This document shows, in pieces, positions 53,712 to 62,712 of a stretch of 64,000 nt of DNA. Source of the stretch: Tannerella forsythia. GTDB lineage: Bacteria > Bacteroidota > Bacteroidia > Bacteroidales > Tannerellaceae. The DNA is taken from the NCBI RefSeq assembly GCF_003860135.1, contig NZ_RQYN01000001.1, forward strand, positions 62,001-126,000, written 5' to 3'. The notes beneath the pieces were generated by a model. That model saw only the letters and a list, made by a program, of their open reading frames with translations. It was not told the DNA's origin and made no database searches. The translations under genes and the position numbers were made by a program. The stretch's first letter is position 1. Each line of letters opens with the position of its first letter.

Positions 53712-54707
53712 ATGAAAAGTACAACTTTAATTATTACCTCTATTGCTTCAGACAAGCATCCGGTACTCAACCGCTTTGCAGCAGAAGCGGCTTTGCATGA
53801 TGTTCGCTTTTTGGTGATCGGTGATAAAAAAAGTCCCAGTTTCCATCTTGATGGATGTGACTTTTTTTCCGTTGAGAGGCAAAGTGCGATGCCATATAAA
53901 TTAGCTGGATTGTTACCGTTTGGGCATTATGCACGCAAAAATCTTGGTTATATTGAAGCGGCACATAGCGGTGCAGAAATTATTATTGAGACGGATGATG
54001 ACAACTACCCGGAAACATGTTTCTGGAACAAGCGAAATAGGGAAGTTTCTGCTTATCTTCTTGAAGAAAAAGAGTGGGTAAATATTTATGGATATTATAC
54101 CCAAAGCAATGTATGGCCTCGCGGCTTTTCTCTTGAACATATTCAAAGCGAACTTCCCGAGTTGGGAGTATTGCATAAAATATCGACACCTATACAGCAA
54201 GGTTTGGCAGATCTCAATCCCGATGTCGATGCTATTTATCGGTTAACACAGCCATTGCCTGTTCGTTTTGAGAAGGAGCCGAAGCGTATCGCATTAGGAT
54301 ATGGAAGTGTCTGTCCGTTTAACAGCCAAAATACTACATGGTTTCGCGAAGCGTTCCCTCTCATGTATCTTCCTTCGTTTTGTAGTTTTAGGATGACTGA
54401 TATTTGGCGCTCATTTGTTGCACAGCGAATTGCATGGACGTGTGGCTGGAATATTCTATTTCACGAAGCAACCGTTTGGCAAGAACGAAATGAACATGCC
54501 ATCATCAAAGATTTTAAGGATGAGATATCCGGATATTGTAATAATGGTGAAATTATGGATAGACTGATGCAGTTGGACCTGAAAGAAGGCGTAGAGGCAA
54601 TACCCGAAAATTTAATACGTTGTTATCGTACATTCATCGAAATGTCACTGATCGAAGAAAAAGAATTGGCCCTTCTTGAGGCATGGATTACAGACATAAA
54701 TAGTTGA
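53712..54707 (+). CDS. STELLO-like glycosyltransferase family protein
   Basis: 331 residues. LIITSIASDKHPVLNRFA and FLVIGDKKSPSFHLDGCDFF begin the domain; AGLLPFGHYARKNLGYIEAA and IIIETDDDNYPET (acidic DDD near residue 94) are the nucleotide-sugar/metal site found in STELLO and reversibly glycosylated polypeptide relatives. No signal or membrane span is seen. STELLO proteins are best known from plants; bacterial members are poorly studied. It lies 2 bp after the GT2 gene and 7 bp before the membrane-protein gene, one compact operon. Confidence 0.72.
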   Translation: MKSTTLIITSIASDKHPVLNRFAAEAALHDVRFLVIGDKKSPSFHLDGCDFFSVERQSAMPYKLAGLLPFGHYARKNLGYIEAAHSGAEIIIETDDDNYPETCFWNKRNREVSAYLLEEKEWVNIYGYYTQSNVWPRGFSLEHIQSELPELGVLHKISTPIQQGLADLNPDVDAIYRLTQPLPVRFEKEPKRIALGYGSVCPFNSQNTTWFREAFPLMYLPSFCSFRMTDIWRSFVAQRIAWTCGWNILFHEATVWQERNEHAIIKDFKDEISGYCNNGEIMDRLMQLDLKEGVEAIPENLIRCYRTFIEMSLIEEKELALLEAWITDINS

Positions 54708-54714
54708 TTTTCTT

Positions 54715-56352
54715 ATGAACGGTAGGCATACTAAGATTTTCTATATACTTGCTGGAATTTTTTCTATTATTTACTTCTCATTAGTTTGGTTTTGTGCTGA
54801 TAATATTCCTTATTGGGATGATTACATTGTCGAACAAAATTTTTTAGTTCAATATCTTCACACTGATTCTCTCTCTGAAAAAGTGAAACTGCTTCTTCAG
54901 CAGCATAATGAGCATCGCTTATTATTTACACGATCCGTTACATTAATGACTTATTTTTTTACCGGTAAACTTCATTATTCCTTTTATATTTTTCTTGCTA
55001 ATGCAATGTTTTTAGGTATAGGGGTATTAATGTATCAGACAGTACAAGAGGGAAAGAAAGCTTTCGGTGCATTTTTGATTGCCTTATTGTTGTTTAGTGG
55101 TCAGCATCTTGAAACGTCTAATTGGGCAATGTCCGGATTGACGAATATCGGGATTCTTTTTCTTGCTTTTTCTTCATTGTATTGCTTGATTTCCGGAAGG
55201 CGTTATTTCATTGTTGCAGGATTTCTTTTGTCCGGAATAACTATCTTCTCAAATGGGAATGGGATGTTTGTCATCTTCCCGGCCCTGATTTGTCTCTTTT
55301 TACAGCGAAGAATCAAAATCGGTATTGCCTATACCTTTTGGGGTGTTTTATTAATTGCTTGTTATTTTTATAATTATACGAGATCGGCTCGTACGGATAT
55401 TGACTTAATCGAAATAATCAGTCACATCCCTTCAATACTATTGAACACGTGTACATTCGGTGGGCTAACATTCTGGATCCCTTCTTTAAGAATCATATCT
55501 ATTGTAGTAGGAACATTTTGTTTCTCTGTTTTTATATGGGGATTATGCAAAAAATGGTATAAAACCAATTTGTTTTGCTATGCTTGTTTGACATTTTTGT
55601 ATCTCTCGGCAGGAGCAGTCGCTGTCGTATGGTTTACAGGAGGAGAAATAGCAGGAGCATTGAGGTACAGGGTATACAGTACGTCTATATTTACTTTTAC
55701 TCTACTGTTACTCATATCTCAAACTTATGTGTTCTCGGATAGAAGATTGATTTATTTAAGTTCTTTTGCTATTTTGTTATTTAATTCGTATTCAATGATT
55801 TATGTTTTAAAAGAGAAGAAGCGAATGGAATGGAGAAGATTGTCTGCCTATCATTGGAAACAAAAAGGAAAAGGGTTGGCTATATCCTCTGATGAAACTA
55901 TTATTCCATATCTAAAAGAAGCTGAACGAATGAACTTATATAAGATGCCGAAATATCCATTATCGGAATACGCTGCATCGACAAAGAAAGTTTTAGTCAA
56001 ACCTATGTGGGAAGAAATAGATATGCCTTATCAAATTGAAAATATTTCAAAGCAGAATGGGTGGTTGATTATTGAGGGATGGGCTTACTTAAAAAATAAA
56101 TCCATGAATTTTAGTGATATTTATATTTACTTGATCAATCAGGAGTCTCAGTATCTTTGTACATCTTTTTCGGAGAGACGTTACGACCTGAATCTTAATG
56201 CCCCACTTGATAGAATTGAACATTGCGGTTTTTTTACTGTAGCTGACATACATGATTTTAAAAAAGGTTCCTATCAGGTGGGAATTAAGATTAAACGTTT
56301 ATTTGATCGAAAAGACTATAATATATTAACAGACGAGATTGTTGAGATATAG
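54715..56352 (+). CDS. polytopic membrane protein, probable GT-C glycosyltransferase
   Basis: 545 residues, about ten to twelve hydrophobic spans over residues 7-390. The first periplasmic loop has ADNIPYWDDYIVEQ, an acidic pair where lipid-linked GT-C enzymes keep their catalytic Asp, then QQHNEHRLLFTRSV. A soluble beta-rich C-terminal domain (about 420-545, IEGWAYLKNKSMNFSDIYIY) follows. With a DPM-type GT2 upstream, transfer of sugar from a polyprenol carrier in the periplasm is likely (inference). The acceptor is unknown. AT-rich. Confidence 0.7.
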   Translation: MNGRHTKIFYILAGIFSIIYFSLVWFCADNIPYWDDYIVEQNFLVQYLHTDSLSEKVKLLLQQHNEHRLLFTRSVTLMTYFFTGKLHYSFYIFLANAMFLGIGVLMYQTVQEGKKAFGAFLIALLLFSGQHLETSNWAMSGLTNIGILFLAFSSLYCLISGRRYFIVAGFLLSGITIFSNGNGMFVIFPALICLFLQRRIKIGIAYTFWGVLLIACYFYNYTRSARTDIDLIEIISHIPSILLNTCTFGGLTFWIPSLRIISIVVGTFCFSVFIWGLCKKWYKTNLFCYACLTFLYLSAGAVAVVWFTGGEIAGALRYRVYSTSIFTFTLLLLISQTYVFSDRRLIYLSSFAILLFNSYSMIYVLKEKKRMEWRRLSAYHWKQKGKGLAISSDETIIPYLKEAERMNLYKMPKYPLSEYAASTKKVLVKPMWEEIDMPYQIENISKQNGWLIIEGWAYLKNKSMNFSDIYIYLINQESQYLCTSFSERRYDLNLNAPLDRIEHCGFFTVADIHDFKKGSYQVGIKIKRLFDRKDYNILTDEIVEI

Positions 56353-56374
56353 AGAACTACGGCCTAATAAGAAC

Positions 56375-56433
56375 ACATTACAGAACTTAAGTCTAGATTA
56401 ATTATTTGGACTTAAATTTTGTAATGTTTTTTT
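56375..56433 (+). terminator. intrinsic terminator of the glycan cluster
   Basis: ACATTACA (56375-56382) pairs with TGTAATGT (56420-56427), and TTAAGTC with GACTTAA inside. A run of six T follows. Confidence 0.75.
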
Positions 56434-56481
56434 CTATAATTATGTTTACGCTTATGTTATACTGTTCTTTACGCGATGTTA

Positions 56482-57153
56482 TCAGAACGTTTTGATATCG
56501 TAAGCGATTGAAAATTGAAAAGCGCGGTTTTGTGAAATGGCGGGAATAAATCTACGATCGGACGTTTTGAAGCCATGTATGTAACGTGCCGAGACTGAAA
56601 GTCCGTTGTTCATACGGTAGCCGATGCCGGCCACAGCGGAAATATCGAAAGTTTGGGCATCGATTCCTCCTTTCTTGGATATGTTTCCATTGATTTCTTC
56701 GGAGATATCAGCGCTGAAAGAGAGTTTGTTGCCCAACAGAAACCCTGCTTGCGGTCCTGCTTCGAGAAAAAGCCCGGTGCGAGGAACTGTGAACCGGAGC
56801 AAAACCGGCAGAGTCAGATAATGCAGAAGGCCTTTGGCTGTTGCGTTGGCATACGCTTTGCCGCCATAATCGGTCACCGGAATCGTTTCTTTATAGCCCA
56901 TTTGCGAATAAAGCAACTCCGTCTGCAAACCAAATGTCGACGAGAACCGATAATGCGCATATCCTCCGACATGCATCCCGAGCCGGTATTCATAATCAAT
57001 GTCGATTTTTTCCATTGGTTTATCCATGAACGTTAGGCTTACATCGGTTATGGTCGATACGTTTAATCCTGCTTTTCCACCCACCGTCATCTGTGCATAA
57101 GTTGCCGGCCATCCAGCCGTCAACAACACGAAAAGAATCAAAATCCGTTTCAT
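56482..57153 (-). CDS. PorT-like outer-membrane beta-barrel protein
   Basis: 223 residues from Met at 57153, with a signal peptide ending PATYAQ. MTVGGKAGLNVSTITDV opens the barrel; FGLQTELLYSQMGYKETIPV, YLTLPVLLRFTVPRTGLFLE and the closing FQFSIAYDIKTF, ending in Phe, are the outer-membrane beta-barrel (PorT) pattern of about eight strands. Such proteins are abundant in Bacteroidetes and most have no known ligand. It is divergent from mfd with a 131-bp gap. Confidence 0.85.
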   Translation of the reverse strand: MKRILILFVLLTAGWPATYAQMTVGGKAGLNVSTITDVSLTFMDKPMEKIDIDYEYRLGMHVGGYAHYRFSSTFGLQTELLYSQMGYKETIPVTDYGGKAYANATAKGLLHYLTLPVLLRFTVPRTGLFLEAGPQAGFLLGNKLSFSADISEEINGNISKKGGIDAQTFDISAVAGIGYRMNNGLSVSARYIHGFKTSDRRFIPAISQNRAFQFSIAYDIKTF

Positions 57154-57284
57154 ATTTCCTTGTTTTTTAGTTTTATTAGTCAAAACGTCGTAGGTGTTTA
57201 ATTATTGCTTACGATCGTTTATTTTTGAAACCGAAGGTTGCATATCCCGTAAAAACTTACGACTTTTGCGGGCGTTTTTCAAAA

Positions 57285-60200
57285 ATGGATATCAAAGAAC
57301 TACTCTCTATTTATGCGGCTCATCCGCAAATTAATGCTATCGGATCGCTGTCGGACCGGAACGAAGCGCGAAGCATCCTACTCACCGGTTTGAACGGTTC
57401 GGGGGGCGCCGTAATGATCGCCTCACTCTTCGAACAGAGAGGGGGAGGCTTTCTGTGCCTGATGAACGACCTCGAGGAGGCCGGATACTTTTATAACGAC
57501 CTGATGCAACTCACGGGAGGAAAGAATGTGTATTTCTTCCCGTCGGCTTATCACCGGCATATTAAATACGGTCATACGGATGCGGCGGCCGAGATCCTGC
57601 GCACCGAAGTACTGAGCATGCTTCAGGCAGACCAACCGTCGTTTATCATTGTTTCGTATCCGGATGCGGTGGCGGAGAAAGTATTGTCGAAAAGTATCCT
57701 TCGAGAGAATACCCTGATGATTCATGCCGGTGAAAAACTGGATCCGATCTTTGTGGCCGATGTGCTCGACACGTATCATTTCGAGCAGACGGATTATGTG
57801 TACGAACCCGGACAATATGCGATCCGCGGAAGTATCATGGATATCTTTTCATTTTCGAACGAATATCCGTACCGTGTCGATTTCTTCGGTAATGAAGTGG
57901 ATTCGATACGAACATTCGATGTGGAGACGCAACTGTCGAAGGAAAAATTGAACGAGATACGGATTATTCCCGAAATAAGCCGGTACGACACGGCCAATCA
58001 TCAACTGGTAGAGCTGTTGCCCGCCGGTGCGACGCTTGTGACGCATGATATGGAATGGTGTCGTGAACGTATCGACAGTCTTTGGGAGGAAGAGCCTGTC
58101 AACAAGGATGGTGAAGGGTTTGCCGATCGCGAGGCGATGCGCCGGAAGCTTGTGCGGGCCGATGATTTCATGCAAGCTACAGCGCCGCTGATACATATCC
58201 GTTTTCATGCCCGGCCGAACGATACAGCGGCAGTCCTGCGTATCGACACTTCGCCGCAACCGCTTTTTCAAAAGAATTTCGAGCGTGTCAGCGAGTCGTT
58301 TAAACAATATATCGCCGATGGTTATACGATCTATTTGCTTAGCGACAGTGAGAAACAGATCGAACGCATCCGCGCCATTTTTGAAGATCGAGGTGAAACG
58401 ATTGCTTTTACCGCGGTCAACCGTACGTTGCACGAAGGCTTTATCGACCATTCGCTGCGTTGCTGCTTCTTGACCGATCATCAGATTTTCGGACGGTTCC
58501 ATAAGTATAACCTCAAGAGCGATAAGGCGCGCAGCGGGAAAATCGTTCTCTCGCTCAAAGAGCTAAGTCAGTTCACTTCGGGCGACTACATCGTGCATAT
58601 CGATCATGGGGTCGGACAGTTTGGCGGACTTGTGCGCACGGAGGTGAATGGCAAGATACAGGAAGCCGTCAAGCTGATTTACCGTAACAACGATATTCTT
58701 TTCGTCAGCATTCATGCGCTTCATAAACTGTCGAAATACAAAGGAAAAGACGGTGAAGCGCCGGCGCTGAACAAGCTGGGCAGCGGTGCGTGGGAGAAGA
58801 TGAAAGACCGCACGAAGAAGAAAGTCAAAGATATCGCTCGCGACTTGATCAAACTCTATGCGCAACGTCAACAAGAGAAAGGATACGCGTTCGGTCCTGA
58901 CAGTTTCATGCAGGATGAGCTTGAAGCCAGTTTCATCTACGAAGATACGCCCGACCAGATGAAAGCGACGGCCGATGTCAAAGCCGATATGGAGCGCGAA
59001 CGGCCGATGGATCGCCTGATTTGTGGCGACGTCGGTTTCGGCAAAACGGAAATCGCGATCCGCGCGGCTTTCAAAGCCGTTGCAGACAATAAACAAGTGG
59101 CTGTGCTTGTGCCTACGACAGTGTTGGCTTTTCAACATTATCAGACGTTCAGCCGGCGACTGAAAGATTTTCCCTGCACCCTCGATTACATCAGCCGCGC
59201 ACGAACGGCGGGCGAGATTAAAAAAACATTGGGTCGGCTGGCTTCGGGCGAGTTGAATATTCTTATCGGTACACATCGGTTAGTGAGTAAAGATGTTAAG
59301 TTCAAAGACCTGGGATTGCTGATCATCGATGAGGAGCAAAAGTTCGGCGTGTCGGTCAAAGAGAAGCTGCGCCAACTGCGAACGAATGTGGATACGCTCA
59401 CGCTTACGGCTACGCCTATTCCGCGTACGCTCCAGTTCTCGCTTATGGGAGCACGAGACCTGAGCAATATCACGACGCCTCCGCCGAACCGTTACCCGAT
59501 TCAGACGGAGATCGAACGTTTTCATGCAGACATTATCCGTGAGGCGATCGAGTTCGAGATGAGTCGCAACGGGCAAGCGTTTATCATCAATAACCGCATC
59601 CAGAATATTTATGAGATCGAGGCGCTCGTACGCCGTGAAATACCCGGCATACGTGTGGCTGTCGGGCACGGGCAGATGGAACCCGAAAAGCTGGAGCGAA
59701 TCATTCTCGATTTCGTAAACTACGAGTATGATGTGCTGATCGCCACGACCATTATCGAGAATGGCATCGACGTGCCGAACGCTAATACGATTATCGTTAA
59801 CAACGCTCATCAGTTCGGACTGTCGGAATTGCATCAGCTGCGTGGACGTGTGGGGCGAGGAAATCGCAAAGCGTTCTGCTACCTGCTTGCTCCTCCGCTC
59901 TCAACGCTTCCTCCCGAGTCGCGCCGCCGACTACAAGCCATCGAGAGTTTTGCCGAGCTGGGCAGCGGCATGCATATCGCCATGCAAGACCTCGACATCC
60001 GCGGGGCAGGGAATATGCTCGGAGCCGAACAGAGCGGTTTCATCGCCGATCTGGGCTATGAGACGTATCAGAAGATTCTGGAAGAAGCCGTCGATGAGCT
60101 GAAGGCGGATGAGTTTGCCGAGTTGTATGCGTCCGACCCTCAGGAGAACAAAGGCGATCAGTATGTTCGTGAGACGTTTGTCGAGAGTGATCTCGCTCTG

Positions 60201-60632
60201 ATGTTCCCGCCGACGTATATCCCTAACGATTCGGAACGCGTCGGTATTTACCGGGAGCTTGATTCGATCGAGAACGAGGAAAAACTGGCCGGTTTTGTCT
60301 CTTCGCTACAAGACCGCTTCGGACGGATACCGACCGAAGGCGAGGAATTGATACGTGTGGTCGGGCTGAGATGGACAGCCCGTCGATTGGGAATCGAGAA
60401 AATCATCCTGAAAAAAGGCATGATGGCGCTCTATCTGCCGAACGACAAGGAGAGCCCTTACTACCAGAGTCGCGCGTTTGGCAAGCTGTTAGGCTACGTG
60501 CAACATTATCCGCGTGTCTGCAACCTGCGCGAACAAAACGGAAGAAGAAGCGTGGTCATCAAAAACGTTACGAACGTGGCGGCTGCCGTCCGCTGCCTGA
60601 ATGAGATGGAAAGCATCGTGCCTGAAGAATGA
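57285..60632 (+). CDS. mfd: transcription-repair coupling factor
   Basis: 1115 residues from Met at 57285 (MDIKELLSIYAAHPQINAIG); an earlier Met at 57225 falls in the -7-like TATTTTTG (57220-57227). UvrB-like domains are N-terminal, the polymerase-interacting domain lies near 430 (SGDYIVHIDHGVGQFGGL), and helicase motifs follow: CGDVGFGKTEIAIRAAFKAV (Walker A, about 580), LLIIDEEQKFGV (DEEQ), TLTATPIPRTL, QLRGRVGRGNRKAFCYLL. A TRCF C-terminal domain closes it. It removes RNA polymerase stalled at lesions and recruits UvrA. The length is normal. Confidence 0.96.
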   Translation: MDIKELLSIYAAHPQINAIGSLSDRNEARSILLTGLNGSGGAVMIASLFEQRGGGFLCLMNDLEEAGYFYNDLMQLTGGKNVYFFPSAYHRHIKYGHTDAAAEILRTEVLSMLQADQPSFIIVSYPDAVAEKVLSKSILRENTLMIHAGEKLDPIFVADVLDTYHFEQTDYVYEPGQYAIRGSIMDIFSFSNEYPYRVDFFGNEVDSIRTFDVETQLSKEKLNEIRIIPEISRYDTANHQLVELLPAGATLVTHDMEWCRERIDSLWEEEPVNKDGEGFADREAMRRKLVRADDFMQATAPLIHIRFHARPNDTAAVLRIDTSPQPLFQKNFERVSESFKQYIADGYTIYLLSDSEKQIERIRAIFEDRGETIAFTAVNRTLHEGFIDHSLRCCFLTDHQIFGRFHKYNLKSDKARSGKIVLSLKELSQFTSGDYIVHIDHGVGQFGGLVRTEVNGKIQEAVKLIYRNNDILFVSIHALHKLSKYKGKDGEAPALNKLGSGAWEKMKDRTKKKVKDIARDLIKLYAQRQQEKGYAFGPDSFMQDELEASFIYEDTPDQMKATADVKADMERERPMDRLICGDVGFGKTEIAIRAAFKAVADNKQVAVLVPTTVLAFQHYQTFSRRLKDFPCTLDYISRARTAGEIKKTLGRLASGELNILIGTHRLVSKDVKFKDLGLLIIDEEQKFGVSVKEKLRQLRTNVDTLTLTATPIPRTLQFSLMGARDLSNITTPPPNRYPIQTEIERFHADIIREAIEFEMSRNGQAFIINNRIQNIYEIEALVRREIPGIRVAVGHGQMEPEKLERIILDFVNYEYDVLIATTIIENGIDVPNANTIIVNNAHQFGLSELHQLRGRVGRGNRKAFCYLLAPPLSTLPPESRRRLQAIESFAELGSGMHIAMQDLDIRGAGNMLGAEQSGFIADLGYETYQKILEEAVDELKADEFAELYASDPQENKGDQYVRETFVESDLALMFPPTYIPNDSERVGIYRELDSIENEEKLAGFVSSLQDRFGRIPTEGEELIRVVGLRWTARRLGIEKIILKKGMMALYLPNDKESPYYQSRAFGKLLGYVQHYPRVCNLREQNGRRSVVIKNVTNVAAAVRCLNEMESIVPEE

Positions 60633-60658
60633 ATAAAGAATAGTAGCGACTTTATGAA

Positions 60659-60703
60659 TTTGCGCTCGTTACGGAAGAAAAGGCCTTCCGCAACGGGCGC
60701 AAA
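60659..60703. terminator. long stem between convergent mfd and the T9SS gene
   Basis: TTTGCGCTCGTTACGGAAG (60659-60677) pairs with CTTCCGCAACGGGCGCAAA (60685-60703) with one mismatch and one G-T. No clean T run is present, so Rho-independent action is only probable. Confidence 0.55.
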
Positions 60704-60726
60704 ATAATACGACAAGCGTTGTCGAT

Positions 60727-61931
60727 TTACCTTACGACGATTTTATGTCCCTGTCGGCCGACAACGACAATATAAAGCCCTTTGGGCAGAGGTATCCGAT
60801 CAATGCCGGCGGCCATGCTCCGCTGTTCGACTAATTGTCCTCCGAACGTATAGATGGCTACGAGAGCAGGCTGTTCGTTTTCGATTACGACGGCGCCATC
60901 TGCCGCGTAGACCTTGCCCGGCTTCTCAATCATGAGGTTAGAGTGCGGGTTACCGGCTCTGTAGGAATAAGCGTATTCATCATGCATCAGTGTCTTCCAT
61001 TTCGTCTCGCCTTTTTCCTTCAGATAGGTAACCTTTTTAGACGGATAGCCGTTCTTCTGGAAAAAATAATCTGTTTTTACCCATGCGTCCGGTGCCCCCA
61101 AAATCATTTTCCCACGGTGATAATACCGCAACTCAGTATAACCGCCATCGAAATAAGAATAATAGAAATCGCCTACCCGGTATCGGTTACCTGCCGAGTC
61201 GACAACATATTCATTCTTTGCTTTCAGAAACTTCAGTTTTGCCAACCGACCTTTTTTGTCAAGGATGTATTCGATGGAATCATTGGAGATATATCCGCTG
61301 TCGGTCATTACGTATTTGTACGTAAAGATTTTATCAAGCGATGTAGAACCTCCATCCAATTTGTATGTTTTATGTTTCAGCAACCGCCCGTCTTGACCGT
61401 ATTCGTATTCGTCTACCAGATATTCTTTCGGTTCTGTGATAAAAGCGCCTGTAACCGGATCTTTATGTCCCGGATAATAGCTCGATAAGGAAAGCAGCCG
61501 GCCCTTATCCGAATATTTGTAGATATACGAAGTGATCATTCCCGTTGCTGAAAAAGTATACACCGTATCGATCAAAAGATTTTTATTGAATTTTTGGTAT
61601 TGTTAAATTAGTATAGAGTTTTGATTTTATTAAAAACTCACCCACTTCATTATAAAAATGTTAAGCCTTTCAATATTCTCAAAAACTATAGCAACTTAAC
61701 AATACCGAATTTTTTAATGGAGAGAGTTGGAGGATATGGTGGATTCGTAATCCCTCCATGTTCTTTTATACGGATCGTGTCTGCTAAAATTCTCGATTGT
61801 CCGAACTTTGTATTTAACGGATGACCGGGGCCTTCAGGTGATTCACCGAAGCCAAAGATGATTTGTGCAAATAAGGAAGGAGCCAAACATAACAGACATA
61901 CCGCGATAGATAGTCGTTTTACTCGTTTCAT
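60727..61931 (-). pseudogene. T9SS-sorted exported protein, split by a MITE-like insertion
   Basis: The 5' part (61715-61931) encodes a signal peptide (MKRVKRLSIAVCLLCLAPSL then FAQ) and a proline-rich start ending PPTLSIKKF. The rest, 60727 to 61587, has YKYSDKGRLLSLSSYY-type repeats and ends in a type IX secretion C-terminal domain (VAIYTFGGQLVEQRS, LPKGLYIVVVGRQGHKIVVR). Between them lies a 111-bp insert plus an 8-bp duplication with stops. Removing 119 bp gives LSIKKFNKNLLIDTVYTFSA in frame. As it stands, only truncated products can be made; a TTG start at 61575 could yield the C-terminal piece, but without a signal peptide. Function unknown. Confidence 0.85.
61596..61706. mobile_element. 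111-bp MITE-like element with 8-bp target duplication
   Basis: The ends are perfect 11-bp inverted repeats GGTATTGTTAA (61596-61606) and TTAACAATACC (61696-61706), extending imperfectly to about 28 bp (23 of 28 match). It is flanked by exact direct repeats GAATTTTT at 61588-61595 and 61707-61714. No coding capacity. The 8-bp duplication and GG-start termini are compatible with several IS families (for example ISL3, IS1595, IS66); the source transposase is not in the window. Confidence 0.9.
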
Positions 61932-62159
61932 CATACTCATTCTTGTTGGCTTCATTTGAGAAAAAATCTTTTTCATAATTTATTATAATTTAAAAATTTA
62001 ACGAGGCAAACTTAATGAAGAAAATGGATTCTTTCTTTGTGGAAGGGTTAAATAATGTTTATATGATGGTGGTTTGTATATGGATCTAGTCGTTCAAGTG
62101 AAAATACTTGTAGTATGAAGAACTTTTGTAAGGATAAGGATACTCTGTAGAGTAGGGTG

Positions 62160-62245
62160 TACTCGAAGCGGGACTTGAACCCGCACAGCCATTACTGGCC
62201 AAGGGATTTTAAGTCCCTCGTGTCTACCAATTCCACCATTCGAGC
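62160..62245 (-). tRNA. tRNA-Leu (TAA)
   Basis: 86 nt. GCTCGAA/TTCGAGT acceptor, anticodon stem AGGGA/TCCCT with loop CTTAAAA, anticodon TAA. A long variable arm (class II) and GTTCAAGTC T-loop. Second gene of the tRNA-Gly/Leu operon; CCA is not encoded. Confidence 0.93.
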
Positions 62246-62263
62246 CAACGATTTTTTTTCGTG

Positions 62264-62336
62264 AGCGGAAGACGGGACTCGAACCCGCGACCCCAACCTT
62301 GGCAAGGTTGTGCTCTACCAACTGAGCTACTTCCGC
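62264..62336 (-). tRNA. tRNA-Gly (GCC), second copy
   Basis: 73 nt, nearly identical to the copy at 49895; anticodon arm CAACC-TTGCCAA-GGTTG, anticodon GCC, discriminator T. The T-stem differs at a few bases (GGGTTCGAGTCCC). It is preceded in the transcript by one tRNA-Gly 5' half. Confidence 0.95.
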
Positions 62337-62411
62337 GTTGTTTTCTTTTGCTTTTGCAGTCTCTGCCGGTGTTGCTTTTTTCTTGCCAAGGTTGGAACCT
62401 TTGATCTTTTG

Positions 62412-62447
62412 GGCAAGGTTGTGCTCTACCAACTGAGCTACTTTCGC
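62412..62447 (-). repeat. single tRNA-Gly 5' half before the second tRNA-Gly
   Basis: 36 nt matching the tRNA-Gly 5' half up to the last anticodon base, with one change in the acceptor strand (GCGAAAG for GCGGAAG). The 75-bp spacer to the intact tRNA (62337-62411) is related to the spacers at 50 kb: it keeps CCAACCTTGGCAAG and CTGCAAAAGCAAAA. The half begins about ten bases after the predicted transcript start. Confidence 0.9.
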
Positions 62448-62459
62448 GAAATGCGGTTG

Positions 62460-62490
62460 CAAAGATAGATGAAATTTTTGTTCTGCCAAA
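62460..62490 (-). promoter_or_regulatory. promoter of the tRNA-Gly/Leu(TAA) operon
   Basis: On the minus strand TTTG (62487-62490), 19 bp, TATCTTTG (62460-62467); it fits the consensus exactly. Confidence 0.78.
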
Positions 62491-62712
62491 AAAGAAAAAA
62501 GATTCATCTTCGAAATATTCTATTCTCATGCACTCCATCATCCGAAAATGTTTCGCCTCAAGATGCGTCGATCATTGTCAGTCAGGTATGGAAGCCGTTT
62601 CCCGAAGCGGTTCATAATTTATGCGGGAAACACTTTGTCAGCCCGAAAATAAATCATAGTTTTGTCACAAAAATCAACTGCAGGTTCGTGACCGGAAAGG
62701 ACCTGAAAAACG

